Below, piece by piece: positions 7,843 through 15,898 of a DNA stretch of 39,028 bases (the stretch's first letter is position 1; each line of letters opens with the position of its first letter). A program made the position numbers and the translations under genes. The DNA lies in the IMG/VR virus record IMGVR_UViG_3300042553_001253, positions 1 through 39,028 of that record. One strand, 5' to 3'. The notes beneath the pieces were generated by a model. It worked only from the letters and a program-made list of their open reading frames with translations, was not told the DNA's origin and ran no database searches. This DNA comes from a virus.

Positions 7843-8150
7843 TTCTCCCCCTCATTCCCTCCTTTCGGATCTTCAACCGGCGCAGACCGGTCCTTGTTGA
7901 CCTCAAACAAAGCAGCCACCTGCACGTAGGTAGCCACGGCAAGACAGAAGTCCCGCTTGCCGATCAGCTGCTTCTTAACATGCTCATCTACACATGTGAG
8001 CAGCCTATTGGAAACCTTTTTGGCCTCTTCCTTGAAGTGCTCATGCACCTGCGCCGGTACGAAGTAGGTATCTGGGGCCAGCGTCATCAAGCGCTCTGCC
8101 TCCCGGACTTTATGAAGGTCGTCCATGACCATTGATTTTACGTTTGACAT
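7839..8150 (-). CDS. Hypothetical helical protein, 103 aa
   Basis: Not recognised. Almost wholly helical, starting MSNVKSMVMDDLHKVREAERL and ending in a charged disordered tail (EDPKGGNEGEK). It follows the helicase gene by 4 bp and overlaps the next gene as GTGA, so it belongs to the replication operon. Two cysteines (TCVDEH, DFCLAV) form no obvious metal site. Confidence 0.7.
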   Translation of the reverse strand: MSNVKSMVMDDLHKVREAERLMTLAPDTYFVPAQVHEHFKEEAKKVSNRLLTCVDEHVKKQLIGKRDFCLAVATYVQVAALFEVNKDRSAPVEDPKGGNEGEK

Positions 8151-8154
8151 GATT

Positions 8155-9636
8155 TTATGCGAATAGTTTTATTTGATGATCTACCCATCCAGGACCATAG
8201 CCTTTCAGCGAACCGTATGTGCTGACCAGCTGTTTGAAGATGGTGTCTTTGATTTCAGGCATCTCCGCAGCCTGGGCATGAAGCTGCCGGAGCAACCACC
8301 CGTTTTTGTATCCTTTGGAAACCCGTACCATCTCCAGCTCCTGCATCGAAAGTGTGTCCCATGGTTTTTTCAAGACCTCGGCCAGTTCCCCGCTTGCTTC
8401 CTTCATGGCCAGGAGCTCAGTCATGTCCACAAACTCAGCTTTCTTGAGCTTCTTGGGCGTGTTGAACACGTGACCACACTCAATGCAGCTCTGGGCGCTC
8501 AAATGCTGAAGCAGGCCGCAGCTGGGACATTCCTTGACCGGACTTGCGCCAATGGTCTTCTTCTTCTTCTCCTGCGTCTGGTGCAGCGTTGGAATCGGAT
8601 CGTCAGCAGGATCGCCGAAGGTCCGGAAGTTCCCGCCCTGATCGATGATGATGGCGTGTCGCTTGGTCCCGTATGGCCGCAGCACGCGTCCCACCATCTG
8701 GAAATATAAGGACTTGGAGATGGTTGATCGGTAGAGAATCGCCACCTCGATGGATGGAATGTCAACGCCTTCGGTCAGAATGTTGACATTGGTCAATAGG
8801 TCAATGTCTCCGCGTCGAAGGGCATCCACGCTCTCGTTACGCTCGACAATGTTGGTCTCCCCATCCACATGCCGGATCCTGTAACCGGCTTCGGAAAAGA
8901 GGTTCACAACCTCCAGGCTAACCTTGACAGAAGGACAGAAAATCACGCCCTTTTTCCCGTCGGCAAACCGGCGATAGTTCTCCAGAAGTCCGTCATACAT
9001 TTCCCTCTGGCTGAACTTGTCGGAGACCTGCTTTGAATCAAAATCACCGCGGCTGATCTTGAACTTGGATGTGTCAAATGCAGGACCGTAGAATCGCCCA
9101 GGGACAAGAAACCCTTCCCCGATCAGGTCTTTCATGGTGACAGGACAGACCATGTGATCGTACAGGTCACCCAAGCCCTTGCCGTCGGTGCGGTATGGAG
9201 TAGCGGTCAACCCGATGACGGTGCTGCCCTGGTTGTAGTAGTGGTCAATAAGGGCCTTCCAGGTCGGAGATGTACTGTGGTGACATTCATCCACAAAGAC
9301 GACGTCAGCATGTGGTGGATTGCGGCGCCCGAGTGTCTGAATGGAGGCAACCTGTACGGGTGAAATAACACCCCGGCGCCCAGCCATAATGACACCCGGC
9401 CTGATGCCATACAATGCCAACCTTTCCACTGCATTGTCAACGAGTTCGGTCCTGTGAGCCATGAACAGAACTGTCTTACCCATCGATACCATTTCATAGA
9501 TCAAACTGGCCGCGATGGTGGTTTTCCCGCCTCCCGTCGGCAGGCAGAGGATCACCCGAAAATGACCCTCTGCAACTGCCTGATGGAGCTGCTCGTTAGT
9601 TGTAATCTGATACGGACGAAGCGCAGGAATGGGCAT
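8155..9636 (-). CDS. SF2 DEAD/DEAH-box helicase (SSL2/UvsW-like)
   Basis: ATP-dependent DNA helicase or translocase, probably for recombination or replication restart. The 493 residues carry motif I LPTGGGKTT (about 30-38), motif Ia FMAHRTEL, motif II DECH, motif III LTATPYRTD, motif IV-V (IFCPSVKVSLE, LLTNVNILTEGVDIP) and motif VI QMVGRVLRP. After the second RecA-like domain there is a zinc ribbon, CPSCG ... CIECGH (about 373-398), then a helical tail. Length and motif order match phage and restriction-type SF2 helicases. Its ATG overlaps the stop of the DUF2303-like gene by one base. Confidence 0.92.
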   Translation of the reverse strand: MPIPALRPYQITTNEQLHQAVAEGHFRVILCLPTGGGKTTIAASLIYEMVSMGKTVLFMAHRTELVDNAVERLALYGIRPGVIMAGRRGVISPVQVASIQTLGRRNPPHADVVFVDECHHSTSPTWKALIDHYYNQGSTVIGLTATPYRTDGKGLGDLYDHMVCPVTMKDLIGEGFLVPGRFYGPAFDTSKFKISRGDFDSKQVSDKFSQREMYDGLLENYRRFADGKKGVIFCPSVKVSLEVVNLFSEAGYRIRHVDGETNIVERNESVDALRRGDIDLLTNVNILTEGVDIPSIEVAILYRSTISKSLYFQMVGRVLRPYGTKRHAIIIDQGGNFRTFGDPADDPIPTLHQTQEKKKKTIGASPVKECPSCGLLQHLSAQSCIECGHVFNTPKKLKKAEFVDMTELLAMKEASGELAEVLKKPWDTLSMQELEMVRVSKGYKNGWLLRQLHAQAAEMPEIKDTIFKQLVSTYGSLKGYGPGWVDHQIKLFA

Positions 9637-10346
9637 TACTCTGTGATAATTACCAGGTCTTTAAGGATTTCAAGCTGGGCAGAAATGCACTGCTGAAAGA
9701 GTGACTCTTGGAGCTCGATCAGTTCGCCGGAAACAAGGTAGTAGGTCACATCCCGATCGGTGACATCCAGGCATGCGTCAACGCTGAAGACCGAAGCAGT
9801 CATTCCACTATAAATCGGATACTTGATTTTGAATTTGAATGTGATGTCTTCAACCGCCTTCCATTCGGTCAATTTTTTAACAGAACCTTTCTGGTTGTCA
9901 ATATCCTCAACGGTTTTGTGAACCGTAACCCGGAAAGACTGAAGCTTTTCAATCAAAGTCCGGATGGCATCCTTGTCTTCGAAGATGAAGCCATACTGCT
10001 TGAGCAGGTCCACCAGCTGCTTGTGGGTAAAACGCTTGGTGGTGTTGATGCCAAAGGCTTCAATTTCCCTGCCAAGGATCAGGCGACCAGTGACGGTTGC
10101 ACCCACGTATTCGGAAGATTCCTCTGTGACCAACTTAATAGATCTGGAGGCTTTGGAAACAACAACATGAGCACATTGTGGCGCCGGTTTGCGCTTCTGA
10201 TAAAACTCTGCCGGAGCGTTGATGTTGCCGTCCAGGGCAACCCGCTTGCCTTGTTCGAGGGCTAAGGCATCGCCTTCGCGGACAGTTACCACTACTTCAT
10301 GAACTCCCTCAGGAAGCGTGAGATTTTCGATGTTTACTTTCGACAT
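9636..10346 (-). CDS. DUF2303-like protein
   Basis: A 236-residue protein of unknown biochemical role. The part from about residue 90 (TKRFTHKQLVDLLKQYGFIF ... VEDITFKFKIKYPIYSGMTASVFSVDACLDVTDRDVTYYLVS) resembles the DUF2303 family, found in phages beside RecT-like annealing proteins. Here too it lies in the recombination block with RecT-like and Gp157-like genes. The operon continues into the helicase with a 1-bp overlap. Family resemblance is by eye. Confidence 0.55.
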   Translation of the reverse strand: MSKVNIENLTLPEGVHEVVVTVREGDALALEQGKRVALDGNINAPAEFYQKRKPAPQCAHVVVSKASRSIKLVTEESSEYVGATVTGRLILGREIEAFGINTTKRFTHKQLVDLLKQYGFIFEDKDAIRTLIEKLQSFRVTVHKTVEDIDNQKGSVKKLTEWKAVEDITFKFKIKYPIYSGMTASVFSVDACLDVTDRDVTYYLVSGELIELQESLFQQCISAQLEILKDLVIITE

Positions 10347-10357
10347 ATTGATAAAAA

Positions 10358-10813
10358 TTAAGAAACCTTGAAAACAGCGGCTCCGGACTCATCGGTACCT
10401 TGATAAGTGGCTCCGCCAAACTGGATCTGATGCTGCCGTTCCTCGGGAAGCAGGTTTCTGGAGCGGATCCAGGAGCCATCCTCGGAGTAGTAGTGCATTT
10501 TGTTGCCGGTGTAATCCGGAATGCCATAAAGCTTTCCATCCACTTCCTGCTGGCCAGAGCGAAGTTCAATGCGTATGGTCTTGGCGTTAACGGTCTTGGT
10601 CTTGATCTGGTCTTTGTAGCTTTTGGCGGCTTCGGCAGCTTCCAGACCAATCACATCGATTTCATCGAGAACATGAAGCAGGTCACGCTTCTTTTCCTCG
10701 GCGTCCTGATCCGAAAGAGGTTGGTAAAACTTCTCGGATAGGACCTGGACTGCATCGTCCTTGATTGCCTGCCTCCTTAACTCCGGAGGCAGGTCTGAAT
10801 AGATTTGTTGCAT
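10358..10813 (-). CDS. Hypothetical protein, 151 aa
   Basis: Not recognised. The N-terminal half is helical and acidic-basic (SDQDAEEKKRDLLHVLDEIDVI). The C-terminal half looks like small beta strands (KLYGIPDYTGNKMHYYSEDGSW). It lies 2 bp from the upstream Gp157-like gene and 11 bp from the next gene, within the recombination operon. A role in recombination is suggested only by position. Confidence 0.65.
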   Translation of the reverse strand: MQQIYSDLPPELRRQAIKDDAVQVLSEKFYQPLSDQDAEEKKRDLLHVLDEIDVIGLEAAEAAKSYKDQIKTKTVNAKTIRIELRSGQQEVDGKLYGIPDYTGNKMHYYSEDGSWIRSRNLLPEERQHQIQFGGATYQGTDESGAAVFKVS

Positions 10814-10815
10814 AA

Positions 10816-11394
10816 CTATTTGATTGAAAGATTGTACAGCGTTTCAAGCCTTGCCCCATCCACCTTGGCACCTTCCTTCAGCGCCGCCTTGATGGCAGTT
10901 TTGTTGGGCTTCGGCTCAGGTGCCTTGGGAACATTCCAGTATTCGGCCGGGATTAAGGTCTCGTCCTCGATGACAACCTGATCGGACTTGCGTGTGCTAA
11001 GACTGGCAATGCCATATTCACCAACCACTTCGAGCCGGTAGACTCCGTTCTTGTCCACCTCACCGAAGGTCATCAGGGCCTTGAGAAGTGTGGTTTCCAT
11101 CCTGTCGATCAAGTTCTGACGCTTCTGGGAAAACTTCTTCAGGTTCTCCATGTGATACTCCGCAGTGTTTACCTCCGCCTTCAGCACGTCAATGAAGTTC
11201 CGGTAGTTGATGACCTTTTGCCGCAGTTGTTCCCGGGATATTTCCAGAGCCTGAAATTGTTCCTCGGTGAGGTCACCGTCGTTTTCCTCGGCCATTTCCA
11301 TCAGGCTCCGGAAGTTGGCCTCAATCTGCAAGAGACTGGGCAGTTGTGTTTTAGAGGGGACCAGATCGGTCCCCGTTTCTTTTGACTTTGACAT
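10816..11394 (-). CDS. Gp157-like phage protein
   Basis: 192 residues resembling the siphovirus Gp157 family. There is a helical, partly coiled N-terminal region (EEQFQALEISREQLRQKVINYRNFIDVLKAEVNTAEYHM), then KKFSQKRQNLIDRMETTLLKALMTFGE, a strand region (YGIASLSTRKSDQVVIEDETLIPAEYW) and the ending KPNKTAIKAALKEGAKVDGARL. The 'IP..yw ... pdK.aik..lk.G..v.Ga.l' ending is the best-known signature of the family. Gp157 relatives are linked to resistance to phage in dairy streptococci, and the molecular role is not settled. Context is the RecT-like gene directly upstream. Confidence 0.82.
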   Translation of the reverse strand: MSKSKETGTDLVPSKTQLPSLLQIEANFRSLMEMAEENDGDLTEEQFQALEISREQLRQKVINYRNFIDVLKAEVNTAEYHMENLKKFSQKRQNLIDRMETTLLKALMTFGEVDKNGVYRLEVVGEYGIASLSTRKSDQVVIEDETLIPAEYWNVPKAPEPKPNKTAIKAALKEGAKVDGARLETLYNLSIK

Positions 11395-11422
11395 ATGATT
11401 TGAAAAAAAATGATTGACTTAC

Positions 11423-12598
11423 TTACTTCATCCAGTCCGGCACGTCCTCATCAGCACCGGCGGCCATGGCAGCCTGAGCGGTTTCCTGAAGCTCTTTCGC
11501 TGTGGGTGCCGGTGCTGACTTCTCGAAGTTGGTTACATCGGTCTGAGGTGCAGCCTGGGCAGGTGCAGCCTTCTGAGCGATGGTCCTTTCCTCGATCAGC
11601 TTGGATAGGTTGGTGATCCAAGTCTGACAGGTCTCTTTGCTGATTTCGCCCTCCAGCTTTGCCAAAGTAGAAATCCTCTCAATTTCGGTGATGAGGGGAT
11701 TCTCGGCCAAAGACTTCAGCGTTGCAATCAGCTTTCCTGGAGCCTTGACGGGAGGAAGGGTGCCACCATTGGCGTGTGCATCAGTGGTTTGGGCGCCATT
11801 CGCCGGTTGGGTTTGATCTGGGGTCTGTGGTGCAGCCTGGGCAGCAGCACTTTCCCGTTGAGCGATGATTTCCTTGGTCTTAGTAATCCAAGTGGAAACA
11901 GTTGCAGCGGCTGGCCCTTGATCGCATTTCTGCAATGTGGCATTTCGTTCAGCTTCGGTGATGTGTTTATTCTGAACCAGCGCACGCAGTTCATTCATCT
12001 GGGCATCAGAGGCCAGAACGACAGCCTCCTCAGCTTTGGAAGCATTAGCAGCGGGTGCCGGTTGAGATTCAACAACCTTGGCAGTAGTATCAATAGTTTC
12101 CTGCTCGAATTCTTCGGGAACATAGACCGAACCGTTAAAAATGTCTGGGCAGTAAAACTTCGCTGCATTGGAAATGCACCGGGCAAACAGCATGTTCTTT
12201 GGGAACTTCTCCAGATTCTTCACACCGGCTTTTCGGGCCATTTCAATTGTGAACTTTTCGTTCCCCACCACAACACGGTTCCCGCCTCGGATTTCAACAA
12301 CCTTGATGGAGCACTCAATGTCGGTTGATGTGATGACGTCGTAGTCGTACTTTCCGGATCCTTTGATTTTGGCCGCAATCAAACCGGCGCCCAAAACCGG
12401 TTTCCCGGAAATGATGTGAATGCCTGACATGGCTGCGTATGGAGTGATGCCAAGTTCAGCTCCAGCCTGGACCTTGACCATGGCCTGCGCCAGACCTTTG
12501 GCGCCCTCAAACATTCCTGATTCGGCGAATACTTTCGCCAGGGTCTGAGCTTCGTTAAAGTTCGATGGAAGACCCTTGTAAACGGATAATTCTGACAT
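11423..12598 (-). CDS. RecT-superfamily single-strand annealing protein with duplicated C-terminal repeat
   Basis: Probable recombinase that anneals complementary single strands during replication-linked recombination. The N-terminal about 180 residues match the RecT-like pattern: FNEAQTLAKVFAESGMF, VKVQAGAELGITPYAAMSGIHIISGKPVLGAGLIAAKI, FPKNMLFARCISNAAKFYCPDIF. A proline/alanine/glutamine-rich linker follows. The C-terminal half holds two related helical units of about 50 residues: ITEAERNATLQK...STWITKTKEIIAQR and ITEIERISTLAK...QTWITNLSKLIEER. Such added units are not part of a typical RecT and may bind a partner. The end, ADEDVPDW, is acidic and resembles an SSB-style tail. 391 residues. 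Confidence 0.75.
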   Translation of the reverse strand: MSELSVYKGLPSNFNEAQTLAKVFAESGMFEGAKGLAQAMVKVQAGAELGITPYAAMSGIHIISGKPVLGAGLIAAKIKGSGKYDYDVITSTDIECSIKVVEIRGGNRVVVGNEKFTIEMARKAGVKNLEKFPKNMLFARCISNAAKFYCPDIFNGSVYVPEEFEQETIDTTAKVVESQPAPAANASKAEEAVVLASDAQMNELRALVQNKHITEAERNATLQKCDQGPAAATVSTWITKTKEIIAQRESAAAQAAPQTPDQTQPANGAQTTDAHANGGTLPPVKAPGKLIATLKSLAENPLITEIERISTLAKLEGEISKETCQTWITNLSKLIEERTIAQKAAPAQAAPQTDVTNFEKSAPAPTAKELQETAQAAMAAGADEDVPDWMK

Positions 12599-12610
12599 GA
12601 TTGAAAAAAA

Positions 12611-12892
12611 TTAGAATTGTGGTATGCGATCAAAAAAGGACTCATGGTCCGCTGTGTCTGGAATCGTCGGGCCCATGTAGCCATTCCAGTTCGGGTTGGA
12701 GGCAAGCTCCATCACACGCTCAACCTGATCGGTCGGCATGTCAGTGACGTCATGAGCTTCCAGAATGTGGTGCCCATCGTCTGAGTGAGACATAACGCAT
12801 TGGATCTTGGCAGTTTCCCGATCGGTTGCTGCCTGATGGGCAAGGATTGGGCTGCCATCCTGCGCAACGAGGATGAATGAATAGTTTTCCAT
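12611..12892 (-). CDS. Hypothetical protein, 93 aa
   Basis: Not recognised. The ATG at 12892 (MENYSFILVAQDGSPI) is chosen over a longer open frame that would run back through the HTH gene. It lies 5 bp after that gene's stop and follows an A/T-rich stretch. The sequence has strand-rich beginnings and an acidic middle (HDVTDMPTDQVERVMEL). Next in line is the RecT-like gene, 12 bp away. Confidence 0.6.
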   Translation of the reverse strand: MENYSFILVAQDGSPILAHQAATDRETAKIQCVMSHSDDGHHILEAHDVTDMPTDQVERVMELASNPNWNGYMGPTIPDTADHESFFDRIPQF

Positions 12893-12897
12893 AATTA

Positions 12898-13188
12898 TTA
12901 AGCGAATTGGCGTCTTGTGGCAAGAATTGTGTTTTTCAAGGTCCGCGGACCGGGATTCAGACCGATGTAGGTCCGTAGGCTCTCGACACCGACATGAAGG
13001 GTGCCGATGTGCTTTCCGGTCAATACACCTTGTCTGACAAGGTTCCGGACGGTCTGCATGGATCTTCCACACATCGTTGATGCGATGGAAACCGGAACAT
13101 ATTCCGGCAGGACTTCCATGGACTTGAGCTGTGCTTTCAAAGATTCAACTTCCTCTGCCAACCTCTGTACTTCAATATGCAAGTTCAT
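12898..13188 (-). CDS. Small MerR/excisionase-like helix-turn-helix protein
   Basis: 96 residues. The N-terminus is a short coiled coil (VQRLAEEVESLKAQLKSM). Then comes YVPVSIASTMCGRSMQTVRNLVRQGVLTGKHIGTLHVGVESLRTYI, the winged-helix pattern of the HTH_17/excisionase family: pick an intervention on DNA, recognise, then a wing around GTLHV. It could be the excisionase or an early regulator. Most MerR/Xis-type proteins lack the leading coiled coil, which may dimerise it. Site C of the TTGTTACAA family is directly upstream of its start. Confidence 0.65.
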   Translation of the reverse strand: MNLHIEVQRLAEEVESLKAQLKSMEVLPEYVPVSIASTMCGRSMQTVRNLVRQGVLTGKHIGTLHVGVESLRTYIGLNPGPRTLKNTILATRRQFA

Positions 13189-13190
13189 AA

Positions 13191-13207
13191 TGATCTAATT
13201 GTTACAG
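13191..13207 (-). promoter_or_regulatory. TTGTTACAA-type site C, upstream of the HTH gene
   Basis: The plus strand reads TGATCTAATTGTTACAG, 15 of 17 identical to sites A and B. It lies across the last codons of the 70-residue ORF and ends 2 bp before the start of the HTH gene. It is the only copy in the early region, which might link early regulation to the late sites. Role inferred. Confidence 0.42.
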
Positions 13208-13407
13208 GAGTAGCACAATGAAAATACAATCCACGCAACAGATGTGGCAAAAGCCCAGGCCAGTGCTTTACTATGGTCCTGATAGCTCTTATCCATAGCA
13301 GAAAGCCTCTCAGAAGTTACCTTAACGCCCTCAGAAGCTTGTTTTTGTGGAATATTGCCGGCCAAATAGTGCCGCCGAATGATCCCCTTGATGACAGAAT
13401 TGAACAT
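13195..13407 (-). CDS. Small single-pass membrane protein, 70 aa
   Basis: Not recognised. The N-terminal half is basic and soluble (IIRRHYLAGNIPQKQASEGVKVTSERL). The C-terminal half contains one hydrophobic helix, ALAWAFATSVAWIVFSLCYS, so the protein is probably anchored in the inner membrane with its bulk in the cytoplasm. It is the second gene after the leftward switch promoter. Immediate-early membrane proteins in temperate phages often act in superinfection exclusion, but nothing here shows that. Confidence 0.55.
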   Translation of the reverse strand: MFNSVIKGIIRRHYLAGNIPQKQASEGVKVTSERLSAMDKSYQDHSKALAWAFATSVAWIVFSLCYSCNN

Positions 13408-13419
13408 GTGAGTAAATGG

Positions 13420-13629
13420 TTATGCAGTTTTTTCCTGAAAATTTTTCCGGGCTTCAGCAAGCGTGTCTCTGAGATCCTTCAGATCCTTCATGAATTCGTA
13501 ATCCCTTAAGCTGGAAGGATTTACCATGCCAGCACTCAATCGAGAGGCCTTCACATAGTTCAATTCATGTTTCTCCGAAAGCCTCTGAAGTTCCCCCTTT
13601 GGGAGTTTTTCTTTTGTCGTTGTATGCAT
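13420..13629 (-). CDS. Cro-like small protein, first gene of the leftward operon
   Basis: 69 residues from ATG 13629. An in-frame extension to 13686 would cross the promoter and is not used. Residues 11-35 (KGELQRLSEKHELNYVKASRLSAGM) can form a helix-turn-helix, followed by a helical, charged tail suited to dimerisation. Being the first gene of the lytic-side transcript, opposite the repressor, it occupies the Cro position. The leftward promoter -7 box lies 27 bp upstream, giving a leader of about 20 nt. DNA binding is inferred from position and predicted fold. Confidence 0.55.
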   Translation of the reverse strand: MHTTTKEKLPKGELQRLSEKHELNYVKASRLSAGMVNPSSLRDYEFMKDLKDLRDTLAEARKNFQEKTA

Positions 13630-13643
13630 TTCGTATATCTTTG
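13612..13643 (+). promoter_or_regulatory. Rightward (lysogenic) promoter for repressor-integrase
   Basis: TTTTG at 13612-13616, 19 bp, then TATCTTTG at 13636-13643 match the Bacteroidota primary-sigma pattern TTG-N19-21-TAnnTTTG. Transcription would start near 13650 and read the repressor and integrase. The -33 box lies inside the Cro-like gene's 5' end, so leftward transcription passes through it. Confidence 0.62.
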
Positions 13644-13655
13644 ATTGACTTAGTG

Positions 13656-13688
13656 CAAATGTATATGACCAAATGGAATAATTCAAAA
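13656..13688 (-). promoter_or_regulatory. Leftward (lytic, early) promoter facing the lysogenic promoter
   Basis: On the minus strand TTTTG (13688-13684), 20 bp, then TACATTTG (13663-13656) match the Bacteroidota promoter pattern. The start would be near 13649, next to the rightward start, and the -7 boxes are 12 bp apart. The two promoters face each other and each transcript runs across the other's -33 box. The arrangement recalls the face-to-face Pe/Pc pair of phage P2. Direct repeats TGCA-N-GTATAT at 13625-13638 and 13654-13666 could be operator half-sites. Confidence 0.65.
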
Positions 13689-13721
13689 GAAATATTCCAG
13701 AAACGCATAAAATATTTTACA

Positions 13722-14663
13722 ATGCCACCTAACACAAGGCTCAGAGAGATTCGATCTAAGAATAAGATGAATCAAAGTGACTTTGCCAACCTGCTCGGGT
13801 TGACTCAATCGAGTTTATCGAAGTACGAGAATGGGTTGGCTGATGCGGCCAACGTCGCTCAGGTTTTGGCGGAAAAGTTGTCTATCAACCCAACCTGGTA
13901 CCTTACAGGCCAGGGCACTATGTACATTGAGTCAAATGACAGGCCGATGATTGCTGGTGAATCAATTACACCCTACATCGTGGTTTCTGTTCAGAAATCA
14001 ACCGGTTTTGCAGAGCGCTTAAAAACGGCCAGAAAAGCCCTTGGATATAACCAAGAGGAAGCCGCCAAGCTCTGTGGAATTGCCCGAATGACATTCAGTA
14101 GATATGAAAAAGGGGAAACTACCCCTGGAATAATATTTCAAAAATCCATTGCAGCTTCTCTTAATGTAGACCCTGAATGGCTGATGACCGGCGAAGGCAT
14201 TCCGCCAAGAGGCAATGGAATAATGGCACCCGTTTCTAATTATCAATTCACCCAGCTTCCCATGCTTACCTACGCAGCTGCTGCCACGTTTGACGCCCTT
14301 AAGTTTTTTGAAAATGACTCAGAATACATGGGCAGTGGTTACACCGTCCTGAAGCAGCCAGGATATGACTACAAAAATGCCGTCGTCATCAACATCGAAG
14401 GCAATTCCATGGAGCCCAAGTTCCCATCTGGATCTAAGATTGTGGCAGTTCCTATGCCAGAGAACCAGTGGGAATATGCTTCAGGATACATTGCCATCAG
14501 TTTGAAGGCCGAAGTATTTATGTTTAAAAGAGTCAAGTCGGCAGGGCCGAAGTCTATTGTGTTGATCAGCGAAAATCCACAATTTCCGGAAGAAAGGGAG
14601 GTGGCTCTTGATTCGATCAACATCATGTGGAAGGTGCTGCACCTGGTCTATGCTCCGATATGA
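13722..14663 (+). CDS. Phage repressor with two HTH domains and an S24 peptidase domain
   Basis: Master repressor that keeps the prophage silent. Residues 5-65 are a first HTH_XRE domain (LREIRSKNKMNQSDFANLLGLTQSSLSKYE). Residues 95-160 are a second, separate one (ERLKTARKALGYNQEEAAKLCGIARMTFSRYEKGE). Residues about 215-310 are an S24/LexA-like domain with Ser229 in EGNSMEPKFPSG and Lys269 in FMFKRVK. These residues are compatible with RecA-induced self-cleavage; no obvious Ala-Gly cleavage site was found, and AAAA at 185-188 is the nearest. Two HTH domains in one chain are unusual. The start used is ATG 13722 (MPPNTRL); ATG 13665 would add 19 residues encoded in the promoter region. Its stop overlaps the integrase start as ATGA. 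Confidence 0.88.
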   Translation: MPPNTRLREIRSKNKMNQSDFANLLGLTQSSLSKYENGLADAANVAQVLAEKLSINPTWYLTGQGTMYIESNDRPMIAGESITPYIVVSVQKSTGFAERLKTARKALGYNQEEAAKLCGIARMTFSRYEKGETTPGIIFQKSIAASLNVDPEWLMTGEGIPPRGNGIMAPVSNYQFTQLPMLTYAAAATFDALKFFENDSEYMGSGYTVLKQPGYDYKNAVVINIEGNSMEPKFPSGSKIVAVPMPENQWEYASGYIAISLKAEVFMFKRVKSAGPKSIVLISENPQFPEEREVALDSINIMWKVLHLVYAPI

Positions 14664-15898
14664 TCTCGATCAAACCCGTTTTGGACCGCCTGAAAAAGGA
14701 TGGAACTGGACAGGTCAGGATCCGGTGTATATATAAAGGTCATGTGCTATACCTAACCACTGGTATCTACATTCAATTAGACCAGTGGAATCCAAGAGCC
14801 AACGCCGGAAATCCAACTTGGGTCAAGTTGTCTCATCCGCTTGCGCAGCAGCACAACCATGCCTTGCTGTCGAGAATTGGCAGGTTGATCAAATTTACCC
14901 AGGAGGCCGCAGAAGAAGGAACATTCAGACTTGATGATCTGAAGACCATGCAGGCTGCCCGATGGTCACTGGGTCGGACCATTGATGAATACATTGCCCT
15001 CGAAGTGGATCCGGAATCGGTCAACACGGTCAAGATGTACAACATGCTCAAGTCGCGATGCATGAACTTCAAAGGATCTGATGTTGCCATCAACAAGGTG
15101 GACTATGTTTTTGTTAAAGGCCTGCAAAACTGGATGACCGCCAAAAAACTGAAGTCCAGTTCAATCCATCGGGGACTGAGCTATTTGAGGACCATCATGA
15201 ATTTTGCCGTCAGAGTTCGTCAGATCAAGGCTGATCAAAACCCATTCCTTTCCATGACCTTGCCCGGAGGAAGCGTCAATAAAGAGCGCCTGGAGGAACA
15301 TGAGCTAAACCTGATTTTGTCGTACAAATACTCCGGCAGCAACTACCTTTCTTTTCTTGCCGCCCGAACCTTTGCCCTGCAGTTCTACCTTGCCGGGATG
15401 AGGGTCGGCGATGTTCTGCAGATCAGGCAGGAAAACATTGAGGTCGGATGGCTGCACTACTTTATGGACAAGACAGGCAAGTTCATGCCGATTCCCGTCC
15501 CAGATCCGGCAAAAATGATTCTGGAGGAATTGTTTGACATCGAGAAGGATATCGAGCGTTTCCGCCCGGGCAGGTTCTTATTGCCTTGGATGGATGGAAA
15601 CGAAGCCTGTGGCCGGGCAGAGATGCTGATCAAGGTTCAATCTGCCACAGCTCAGATCAACGCCAATCTCAAAGTTGTGGCCAGTCAGGTTGGCATAACG
15701 AAAAAGTTGACCAGTCACATGGCAAGGCATTGCTTTGCCGATCTGGCCCGGAAAAAGTCCAACGACCTGTATGCCATTTCTAAGGCATTGGGGCACGCTG
15801 ATCTGAAAACAACCCAGGCCTATCTCAATTCGTTTGACACGGACGAAATCAGCAATCTGATGAACTCTATGTTCCCAAAAGTGATGCAGATTGGGTAA
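14660..15898 (+). CDS. int: Tyrosine integrase
   Basis: Site-specific recombinase that inserts and excises the prophage. 412 residues from ATG 14660, which overlaps the repressor stop as ATGA. An upstream alternative inside the repressor is not used. The N-terminal about 100 residues are the arm-binding part (PVLDRLKKDGTGQVRIRCIYKGHVLYLTTGIYI). A SAM-like core-binding domain follows (about 105-205), then the catalytic domain with Arg248 (AGMRVGDVLQ), His353-x-x-Arg356 (SHMARHCFA), His379 (LGHADLKTT) and Tyr388 (QAYLNSF). This is the layout common in Bacteroidota mobile-element integrases. Coupling to the repressor means integrase is made in the lysogenic mode. Confidence 0.95.
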   Translation: MISIKPVLDRLKKDGTGQVRIRCIYKGHVLYLTTGIYIQLDQWNPRANAGNPTWVKLSHPLAQQHNHALLSRIGRLIKFTQEAAEEGTFRLDDLKTMQAARWSLGRTIDEYIALEVDPESVNTVKMYNMLKSRCMNFKGSDVAINKVDYVFVKGLQNWMTAKKLKSSSIHRGLSYLRTIMNFAVRVRQIKADQNPFLSMTLPGGSVNKERLEEHELNLILSYKYSGSNYLSFLAARTFALQFYLAGMRVGDVLQIRQENIEVGWLHYFMDKTGKFMPIPVPDPAKMILEELFDIEKDIERFRPGRFLLPWMDGNEACGRAEMLIKVQSATAQINANLKVVASQVGITKKLTSHMARHCFADLARKKSNDLYAISKALGHADLKTTQAYLNSFDTDEISNLMNSMFPKVMQIG

